Assembly: GCA_015039465.1 (NCBI GenBank)
Contig: MU130239.1
Span: forward strand, 95,987-159,986
Direction: 5' to 3'
DNA: 64,000 nt
Source: Phlegmacium glaucopus
Taxonomy: Eukaryota > Basidiomycota > Agaricomycetes > Agaricales > Cortinariaceae
The notes under the pieces were generated by a model, which was not told the origin of the DNA, did no database searches, and was given only the letters and a program-made list of their open reading frames with translations. Position numbers and translations under genes: made by a program. Below, in pieces: positions 55,704 to 64,000 of the stretch (position 1 is its first letter; each line of letters starts with the position of its first letter).

Positions 55704-56994
55704 ATGCCTATCACCCTCGCCAGTCATAGTGGTCGTGATCTCGACGCCACTTCAGATGCTATTGACGAAGGTTAGACCATGCCTAGTGTCTTCAATCTGT
55801 CCATCGTACTAAACTAGTTGCAGTGAACGTCATAAAGGGAAAATTATGGGACGATAAATCCGAATTCGACGAAGCCAAGGACAGGTCCCAGTTCCGAGAC
55901 TACGACGCTGCCTGCGACCGAGTAAAAGCTTTCTACAGGGAGCAACACGGTTTGTCGCCTCTTAGACGTCTTTAGCGTTGAACCATCTAACATTTATTCC
56001 CGCAGAAAAACAAACTGTGGCATATAACATCAAGGCACGAGTCGATTTCAAGAGCAGAAAAAGGGCTCGAATGGGCGTCTGGGAAGCCATTGAAATGCTA
56101 AATACATTGGTGGATGACTCCGACCCTGATGTTAGTCACCGTTCTGGCCCCACACAGATTTTTGTCCTGATGACGTCAATTTCAATAGACTAGCATGTCC
56201 CAAATCGACCATCTTTTACAGACTGCCGAAGCCATTCGTAGAGATGGAAAACCAGAGTGGATGCAGGTTTGTATTATTTTCGAACTTCACTCATCAATTC
56301 ATACTCATGCTGTCCTCGCCAAATAGTTGACTGGTCTCTTGCATGATCTCGGAAAGCTCCTTTTACTCTTTGGCTCACAGGGTCAATGGGACGTTGTCGG
56401 TGTAAGTCGAGAGCCTTTTACATTTTATTTCTTTCACTTACAGTAATTTTAGGACACCTTTGGTATTTTGTTTTCTCTCCGTCTCGCTAACAAAAAAAAT
56501 CTGATAAACCCTTCAAGTTGTCGGATGCAAATATTCAGATAAAATTATCTACCCTGACACATTCATAAACAACCCCGATTATTATGATGCTGTTTACTCA
56601 ACCGAATGCGGAATTTATCGGCCACACTGTGGTTTGGATAACGTGATGTTGTCATGGGGTCATGACGAGGTAAGGACCAATTTCAAAAATAACCTTGCCC
56701 AGGAATATGTTGTTAATTTACTCGCAGTACCTCTACCACGTTTTCAAGGATCAAAGCTCTCTTCCTGCCGAGGCCCTTGCGATGATCCGTTACCACAGCT
56801 TTTACCCATGGCATAGAGAGAGTGCCTATGCGCACCTCACAAACGAGCACGACGCCCAAATATTGGCGGCCGTCCAAGCTTTCAACCCGTACGATCTATA
56901 TAGCAAATCCGACGAGCCCTGTGACGTCGAAAAACTCCGACCATACTATCAGGACTTGATTGCCAAGTATTTCCCCCCACTTCTCGACTGGTGA
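55704..56994 (+). CDS. myo-Inositol oxygenase (MIOX)
   Basis: Start [20 protein letters not shown]; about eight small exons. Visible blocks are [129 protein letters not shown] and [11 protein letters not shown]. They contain all six di-iron ligands expected for MIOX: His in QIDHLL, His-Asp in LLHDLG, His in WGHDEY, His in RYHSF and Asp in PYDLY. The enzyme cleaves myo-inositol with O2 to D-glucuronate. The product ends YFPPLLDW at TGA 56994. Length and ligand set are normal. The gene lies between the reductase and the phosphatase on the same strand. Confidence 0.96.
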
Positions 56995-57768
56995 TTGATG
57001 GATTCTTTTCGTGAAACTATATATTGTTAATTCCCTTCGATGGACGCCTATCGATTCTTTTGTATCTTGCTATCAAATTGTCTTGTTATTGTCTAGTACT
57101 CATTGCTAATTCGTTCGTTTCACCATAGATATTATGTTTCCTCTTAGATTGCTACTTGTTGACCTAAACTACCATAGTTATTACCGTAGATATCCTGTAT
57201 CCATATGATTAAATAATGTTACTGCCCCGTTTGCTGTCGTGCATCACCATTGTGGTCTATGTGTGCGACTAACTTTACATCTTTGACAGTGCGGCGGCTA
57301 TCTTGGCCTCCGTGGCCACATTGGCCACAATGGATTTTTCTTTTCTTTGTCTCTGCTCTCCTAGTATATTATACTCTTGTTGCTTCACAGCCTTCACTTC
57401 ACTTGGTGTTCTCTCTCTCCCACAGTATCTCACATAGCTCGATAGGCTCTTCGCCTCGAGCTTTTTCTCTTTTCACCCACCATTACCACGGACCCATTTT
57501 CTCTTTTTTTTCTCGTTGTATACAGTCTTGTTGTAGTAATTACTCGCCGTAGCCGGCTTGAGCTCGGCCCTTTCCCATCTCGGGATATGGGTCCGTGCGA
57601 GGGAGCTTAGGCGACTAAAACATAGCTTTTTCTCCTAATAACGCCCTCGTCCTTGCGTGAATTCCTTTTCTTTCCTCTGAATGAGTACGGAGTCATATGA
57701 CACATACTTCTTTATCCAACCAGGGTGCACGTGACTGATAAGATCATCAAGGTTTGCTTTACTCCGCC
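56995..57768. other. Intergenic; possible solo LTR-like stretch
   Basis: From about 57216 (TGTTACTGCC) to about 57650 (CTAATAACG) there is a pyrimidine-rich stretch with a TATTATA element. GC-rich, LTR-like sequence follows it (GGGATATGGGTCCGTGCGAG). The ends are only weakly inverted and no target-site duplication is clear, so a solo LTR is a suggestion only. CACGTGAC at about 57728 and TGATAAGATC next to it are candidate regulator sites for the phosphatase gene. Confidence 0.3.
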
Positions 57769-59109
57769 ATGACTGAACAACTTGTTCCTGAAAGCACCCT
57801 GCCCTACCCACCAATTCATACAGATAAGAACTTTATTGCATTGTCCGATTGGTTAGTAGGCGTATTCCCCAGTCTCGGCGCACGCGATTCTTACTAAGCA
57901 TTAACCAACCCCACAGGGATGGCACGATCACCACATATGATTCAAACGATTGTACGTCCAACAAAACTTTAATACAAAACTTTACATTACATATCAATTC
58001 AAACAAACAAAAAATATCGAACAGTCTTGACGGATAACTATGGTTTTGGGAAAGATAAACGGAGGTTGGGGAATCTGGAAATCCTTGCTGGCAGGGACAC
58101 TTTCAGGTACGGCGGTCTTGAATTTAGACGCCCATATATATTAACTTTTTCTCTATACTTTATCAGAGACGGATTCCGCCAAATGCTGGCTAGTGTCGTC
58201 GCTAATGGCCATACATTTGAAGAATGTAAAGAGATCTTACGAAACAGTACGTACTTACCCATTTATATTACTCTTTATATATCGGGCAATGGTCCATGTT
58301 ACCCACGCCATGGATAGACATCAAGCTCGATCCTGGCTTCAAGGAGTTCTATACCTGGTGCAAGAGCAATGATATACCCCTTATTATTGTTTCTAGGTGA
58401 GCTCATGACGCACTCTGTTTCGTTCCTGAAATAACAATATAGAATGATAATAGTGGCATGACTCCACTCATTCGCGCCGTCCTTTCAAAATTATTGGGAG
58501 ATGAAGCCGCCGACGAAATAGATATAATCTCAAACGATGTGACCCTTCTTTCAGATGGAAAATGGGAAATAAAGTTCAGACACCCTTCCAGGTAAGGGCC
58601 AACCTTACTTTTCATTTTGCACGTGAAAATTGGGTTTCCGGTTCTCAAACACGGAGACTCCGTTTTGAATGTGGAAAGCATATATTTTTTATTTTGACAG
58701 ATTTCATTGTATATATGCTAATATTGATGTTTTAGTGGATTTGGACACGACAAATCACAAGCGATCCTTCAATACAGTAAACTTGCACGGCCACCTACAT
58801 TATTCTTCTTTGGAGACGGCGTCTCAGGTTAGTACCTTATCCAAAATGAAAAAAAAATGAACCTGCAATGTGTTGATGCGCCACAACGCCATAGATATTT
58901 CCGCCGCCAAACATGCTGACTTACTATTCGTGAAAACGAAACTCGATGGGGAAAATGATCTTGCTGTCTATTGCCAGAGAGAAGGGATCAAGCACGTTTT
59001 GTTTGACGATTTCTCAAAGGCTTTACCGGTGGTGGACTCGATTGTGAAAGGGTCAAAAAGTATTGAAGAAGTCGTCCGGTCAAACATAGTCCGCCCATGT
59101 GTGATCTGA
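57769..59109 (+). CDS. HAD-superfamily phosphatase, PYP1 (YNL010W)-like
   Basis: Start MTEQLVPESTLPYPPIHTDK, then several exons. HAD motif I is SDWDGTITTYDSND, split by an intron. Further blocks are YLTDNYGFGKDKRRLGNLEI, DGFRQMLASVVANGHTFEEC, LDPGFKEFYTWCKSNDIPLI, IVSR (motif II region), NDNSGMTPLIRAVLSKLLGD, FFGDGVS (motif IV acidic residue), DISAAKHADLLFVKTK and the end VVRSNIVRPCVI. The order matches the yeast PYP1/phosphoserine-phosphatase-like family. Yeast Pyp1 dephosphorylates polyol phosphates such as sorbitol and ribitol phosphates; related enzymes act on phosphoserine and diketo-methylthio compounds. The substrate here is not known. Cytosolic. Confidence 0.82.
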
Positions 59110-59519
59110 CAGGGGTGCGGGGCGCGACGCGACGGGGTATTGAATCTAGTATCTACATACTTAGACACGGAGCGCCAAAACCTAAGGGTCCGGATCGCAT
59201 AATTGATCTATTAGAACTGATATACATACATGGAGTATACAGAACCATGGCCCGTCCCCTGTCATACTATATTAGTAAATGAGATTCGAGAAGCGGAACC
59301 GGAGTTATTCGGGACAACAGGGTCTGGACGCGTACCCAGGCTCGGGGCGGCCTGAGTGTACGCAGAACAAAGGTTACGGCGGGGCTGGCTCTGGGGCAAT
59401 GCTAACTCTTCCTATCTGCAGGTAGGTGGAAGAGGGGGGAGAGACCGGGGTGGCGAAGAAAAACGCAAATTGGGGAACCCAACCTTTTTTTTCGACCATT
59501 CCAACTAGTCGCATGTGCG
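59110..59519. other. Convergent intergenic region
   Basis: Shared 3' flank of the phosphatase (plus) and the TBC-domain gene (minus). No gene is seen. Confidence 0.6.
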
Positions 59520-61722
59520 CTATCGAGGTGTTGACGATAGACCATTCATGATTTTTGTGGTCATTCCAGTAACTGCGCCACCAACCCATCCACCTAAGCG
59601 TCTCCAATCCTTGGTGCCCGTATGTCCATGACCTTCAGCAAAGCTATGGAATATACCATGGCCACTTCTATCCCGCGACACTTTGACGCCATATATGGCC
59701 ATGGCAACGCCCAAAACGATGACAGTACCTGCCACCATGGTTTTTTTTTCCACGTGGCTGAATGGCGATTTCCTAAGCCTATGGCGTTTTCGGCGTGCCT
59801 TTTTGTCTATTTTTTCTTCGGCTTCGGATGATTCTTTCGATTTCATTTCATGCGAGTCGGTCTCGATAAATGGATAGACGACTAGGTCTGGACAAGAGAC
59901 CATGGCTTCTGCTGTATTGTCAGATGGTAAGGATGAAGGTGATTCAGACCAGGTGAAGACGACACTTTGTGGTCCCATTATTGAAGATAGTGAGAGGCCA
60001 GGATGGCCTGGAGGAAACGCGCTATACAGAGCGTCGGCATGCTTGAGTAGGTCGGTAAGGAAAAGTTTTGGCAATTTAGGACAGGTTGAACACGCTGGTA
60101 GTATGTCGTCATCATCTTCAAGCTTGACAGTGATATTTGAAGTAGGGTCAGACGCAGGCACCTCGGGAACCATATCCAAGATGTGCTCGCCTGAGGCTGA
60201 ATCAGCCTTGCTGTGTTCTGGCGAAGTCTCGGAGATTTTTGGAGATGATGTTGCTTCGTCTTCGCTATGGTCCTGCTGTAAAGGAACTTTATCGGAGTCG
60301 AGTGGTTTTAAAGCTTGTTCTTGATCGTTCACAGGTGGTTCATGACGTTCAGATTCTGTCTTGGCGTGGTTTAGAACTTGGTCCAGAGCTCCATCGACAT
60401 GTCCGTCGGGTGCTGTCTCCTCCTTGAAAAAGGTTTTATCTGGGTCGTTTAAAGATTCCTCTCCTTTCAATGGGGTTAAATCCTCTGCAACACTCTCTTC
60501 TTCATCAAGCGCGTCGTCTGCAATGTTTGGAAGGCTGCTCAACAACGAATGTATCATCCCTTCTTCCCCTTCTTCATCTAGATGTAATACTTCTTCTTTA
60601 CGCGAAAGAATGATCTAAACCCATCATGGAAGGGTCAGCTTCATGATGAGAGCCAGAGCGGAATATGTGGCTTACTGCGGCCGCTAGATAAACAGCAGCT
60701 ATTGGAGGACGACATAATAGATAGTCGAAAACATGTTGGATGAGAGGTAGTGTGGGCATGTCGTGAGCAAATAGGGTCAATAAATTGGGTAACGCGTAGA
60801 ATGGCAGAGAAGAGCTTCTTGGGAACAGTGAGCAGTGACGTCATTGAGCTTTCAAAAGGGAGGGACGCACTGTTGAAGAACGTTGGTGTAGTCTGGATCA
60901 ACGAGATGAAGTAAATTCTTGGTGACTCTAGTATACAAATGTCATTCTCAGATGTAAGGATAACTGAAATAGGGTACCTCAACAGTCCAATTATTGGCTC
61001 CAGGCCCGACCCCATAGAGTCTCTGACGCGGTGTAAGCTTAGCTTTTCCACACAAGCGAACTGTAAATCCTGGGGTAATGTTAGAAAAAATACAGTAACG
61101 ATATCATGATATCCCTATGAAATTGTAGGTTAGATAAATACAGGCGATGAGAAAAGGCATGGCACACACCTGGAAATAGCTTAATCGAGGTCGTTTTCGG
61201 AAAACTGACACAAGCAATTCATGAAGCCCCGCTTGTAGCGTTTCACGGTCGTATTTCAAATCTTCAATATCCAGCTTCAATAAGTTGTTCAAGAACCTCC
61301 AGATAAATTGTTCCCACCCACGGGATATAAAACAAAACTACGGTCTGTATCCAGACCGATCTGTCGTTCGTCTTGGTGTGGAGGTTTCTCCTCCTCTACA
61401 GGTCCTATTAGAGGCTTTTTGTCTATTACGGGTTTTGTGTCCGATACATTCAATAGCTTTGGCCTGTAACAATTCCTGACTTAATTATACTTAAATTTAT
61501 TCAAGTGTTAACGCACCAAATTGTGACTCTTTCTTCTCCAAATCCTCCTGGTTGTAAGCTTTTCGTTCTAAGGGTCTGCCAGTCAAGGCGGGTATGCTTT
61601 TCCTTGTGGTTTATTCTAGTACTGTCCTCTTCAGGGAGCATAGTTGCTTGACTAAGAACAACCGGTGGCAGTGTCGCCAAACGGGAACCCTTGATGTTGT
61701 CATGTTGATGTGTGTTGTTCAT
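59520..61722 (-). CDS. Rab GTPase-activating protein, TBC domain (TBC1D20/Gyp8 type)
   Basis: Start MNNTHQHDNIKGSRLATLPP with ERVTIW at the exon end, then PKLLNVSDTKPVIDKKPLIG and PHQDERQIGLDTDRSFVLYP, where Arg of LDTDRSF is the catalytic arginine finger. The glutamine finger follows in FRKRPRLSYFQ|GFHD (about 61170). Next come FACVEKLSLHRVRDSMGSGL, LPFYALPNLLTLFAHDMPT, LPLIQHVFDYLLCRPPI and AAVYLAAAIILS. A long acidic, disordered part follows (many Asp/Glu/Ser), then a basic KKARRKRHRLRKSP and one hydrophobic segment VAGTVIVLGVAMAIYGVKV near the C-terminus, a probable membrane anchor. TBC1D20/Gyp8 proteins are ER/Golgi-anchored GAPs for Rab1/Ypt1. The C-terminal anchor fits this. Identification is good; exon borders are approximate. 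Confidence 0.88.
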
Positions 61723-62831
61723 TGGCTTCCATTGGACACGTTCTGTTCAAGGCAAGCTTGAAGCACTCCAACTCATCCAATTTCTCGATTTCGCATACCT
61801 TTTGTTTATTTATTTCTTGGCTACCCATATCCAGGCAGAAATTAAAATAGCTGTGCATGCTACTGCTTCAGTTATATCCCAAAAGCGCCGATGATTTGCA
61901 CCTGGCTCCGCACCCGAGGTTACCCAGACTGAACAAGTTCCCAAAGACCTTTTGGAAGAAATATCTTCCGTTCAGCGCCTAGAATCCTTCTTGAATCCTG
62001 GGATCCTGGGTTACAAAGCAGTGTGCTAAAGCTCCCCCTGCTGGCACGATCTTAGTCCTTTGGGACTACCACGAAAACTTCTTGATTCATTGCTATGATG
62101 GCCTTATCTTTGGCTATGTTCAGCACAGTACAAATATGTCATGAAAGAACCATATGGACGTCATCCGACAGAATTGAACTCTGCACTCCGCTCCATTTCA
62201 GATTGTTTCGGAGTGTCTATTCATTACAAACGCCACTCTATGATCGTTCTTATCGCTGCATGTCAAGCCACGCGACGATGGCTTAGAATATTCATGACCG
62301 AAGGTGTCGGTAAAACGTTACCGTGTGTACCTTGATGGTCAGCTTCATTTCTGTCCTCATCTTAATAGGGAGGCGATTCTCGTTGAGTTGTGCGAGTGTC
62401 TCGGGCACCAGTCTCCACAAATTGCCATTACCAAAAGGTTATAGGTTATGTCTGCCGGCATGAGAAGCATTCACTTCTCATCTCTCGAGAATAACGGTAT
62501 TTCAGAGGTTCTGTATACCGACATATGGGCATGACATTGAGTCTAATTAAATATGTAAAGTATTATAAATTTCTACCTTAGCTATCTTCCCATGATAATC
62601 ATATTTTCTCCTGATCATGAGAAATTTCTTAACAACGTCGGTCACGACGAACTCAATGCATAGTCAATGTATTCGCCTGCAACAATATTAGGCCAGTGTT
62701 GTCAAAGGCAAACTTGAATTTGAATAAGCGGCAATAGCTTGCTCCTCAGCCACCATCACTACCACCGCCAACGACAAAGCTGCTCAGATCAGGATTTCGT
62801 AACACCTAGCCAATCCGAATCCACCTTTTTT
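61723..62831. other. Intergenic; no CNH-domain exons found
   Basis: 1.1-kb region between the divergent TBC and VPS3-like genes. ORFs under 70 codons match nothing. Just before 62832 the frame of the next gene is open and reads DFVTPSQSESTFF, which resembles the tail of the domain that normally precedes this gene's first recognised block. Confidence 0.5.
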
Positions 62832-64000
62832 ATGAGACTACCTACATTTCCGCGTTCCAACGTTCTCGTACTCGGACCTAACTCAATCCAATCACTGGTC
62901 CCTTCTACCCTCATATCACAACTCGAGTCTCTGCTGGAAAGTCACAGACTAGAAGATGCCTTTAATTTGGCTGACCAACGGCGGAAAAAGCTGGAAGAAA
63001 GCATCACCGTCGACGAGGACCAGGTAAATATGAATTTCAATAACTCTCAGTGTTCAAAACCTGATATAGTATATAAATTTCAGGCAGAAGAGTTACGTTA
63101 CGTGTGTCAACGTATTGGATTCCAGTGTTTTACAGAAACACTGTTCGAAGATGCAGGAAAACATTTGTTCGCTGGAGAGCTAGATCCACGGCTGCTAGTC
63201 AGCTATTACCCCGAACTCAGGGGGTCATTATTCACTGCCGAAGATGCCTTGGACGTGTTCGCGGGTATAGCAGAACATATGCCGCGAGAGAACTCCGTGG
63301 ACGATATCAGTAAGTCACCCCTCTTATTCCCCCATTTCGCTCCCACTTTCTCCACTATTCTACGCCTCTTCTCGTGGCTCCCTTACACCCATTGACCTCC
63401 TCCCCTTTTCTCTACCTGCGCGCCATGTTCCTGTCTTTGGAACTGATTTTCAGTTGTATCGAACCTAGTCAGGAACTACTCACCTTACTTGGGACCCAAT
63501 GAACCTCCCACAGCGGAGCTGAGGAAGATACTGGGCATGGCTGCGCAGGAGATGCTGACAGTGTTTCTGAGAAAAAGTCAGACGAGAAGGAGTGTGGCCA
63601 GAGGTATGGGAGTAGGAAGTACGGGCCACCCAGTTGATGTTGTAAGCCTATATTCATTTTCATAGTGTGTTGCAGAATGACACAAGTATTTTTGAAGGCA
63701 GTGGATACGGTCCTAGTCAAACTGTACGCTCGATTTGAGAGAACAAAGGAACTCCTGACTCTCGTCCAGGAACCTAATGACGTGTCAGTATTGGAGGTCG
63801 AACCCATACTCCAGACGGAAGGGCAATATAATGCTCTTTGTCTGCTGTACAAACAACGGAGAGATGATGTCAAATTGCTTGAATCTTGGGCAAAGTAGGC
63901 TGAGTTCGTTCTCATTCGGCCGTGGACTAAACAAAAGTTACTCAGGCTAATTGACGGTCAGTGGTCAGACGAAGACATCAAAGACCCGCAATCACAAATG
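62832..64000 (+). CDS. VPS3/TGFBRAP1-like CORVET subunit, partial (runs off right edge)
   Basis: From ATG 62832: NVLVLGPNSIQSLVPSTLIS, QLESLLESHRLEDAFNLADQ, RRKKLEESITVDEDQ. Then, after an intron, AEELRYVCQRIGFQCFTETL, FEDAGKHLFAGELDPRLLVS, YYPELRG and DALDVFAGIAEHMP, then YSPYLGPNEPPTAELRKIL, FLKAVDTVLVKLYARFERT and LQTEGQYNALCLLYKQR. These are the Vps39-1 and Vps39-2 type segments of the VPS3/TGFBRAP1 family, which tether endosomes as part of CORVET. Members normally begin with a CNH domain of about 300 residues. No such domain is seen upstream, and DFVTPSQSESTF is joined directly to the GPNSIQSL block, which suggests an internal or N-terminal loss. The 3' end is beyond the window. Confidence 0.85.

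Noticed and set aside
59622..60618. Plus-strand ORFs (up to 140 codons) opposite the C-terminal part of the TBC gene
   Set aside because: They are antisense to an acidic, Ser-rich coding region that is continuous with the TBC domain gene.
1..64000. tRNA, rRNA and other structural RNA genes
   Set aside because: I looked for cloverleaf-type arms with GGTTCGANTCC-like T loops and found none that held up.

Overview
The window looks like a gene-dense stretch of a filamentous basidiomycete, most probably an Agaricomycete. Genes carry many short introns (about 50-60 nt) with GTRNGY donors and CTNAC-like branch points. Base composition is moderate. The protein set fits: a NACHT-WD40 STAND/NLR-like protein of the kind expanded in Agaricomycetes, a fungal plasma-membrane H+-ATPase, a fungal perilipin, an AmdS-type amidase, and a DDX60-like helicase. 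All gene models were read by eye. Intron borders are exact where coordinates are given inside an entry and approximate otherwise.

Layout. 1-1683 is a minisatellite of about 59-60 bp units, followed by a small ORF and a Ser-rich protein with a possible eIF4E-binding motif. 4.4-8.3 kb holds two minus-strand genes: a MAM33/p32-type mitochondrial matrix protein and a perilipin-like lipid-droplet protein. 9.4-11 kb holds a short secreted-type gene and an orphan ORF. At 11.4-18.5 kb an amidase and the NACHT-WD40 gene are divergent. The latter ends in fourteen nearly identical 126-bp WD40 units and its frame is broken twice. A 312-bp foldback (MITE-like) element follows at 19.06-19.37 kb. 20.7-30.8 kb carries minus-strand housekeeping genes: CLF1/crooked-neck splicing factor, PMA1-type H+-ATPase and RAD6-type E2.

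After a 2.6-kb spacer comes UDP-glucose:glycoprotein glucosyltransferase (UGGT, minus). It is divergent from the 60S export adaptor NMD3 across 148 bp, and NMD3 converges on a large DDX60/Ski2-like helicase (minus, ending its 5' side near 48.9 kb). A 4.3-kb stretch without recognisable genes (48.9-53.2 kb) contains a 48-bp foldback with the same 12-bp terminus as the MITE. 53.2-59.1 kb is a plus-strand trio: an aldo-keto reductase, myo-inositol oxygenase and a HAD phosphatase of the PYP1 type. Together they could form an inositol/uronate catabolic group. The window closes with a TBC1D20/Gyp8-type Rab GAP (minus) and a VPS3/TGFBRAP1-like CORVET subunit that runs off the right edge and seems to lack its N-terminal CNH domain.

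Most genes are unrelated housekeeping functions. The candidate novelties are the intron-like minisatellite, the WD40 array with variation confined to a few positions, the MITE/foldback pair, the inositol oxygenase neighbourhood, and the RAD6 gene whose start codon forms an exon by itself.
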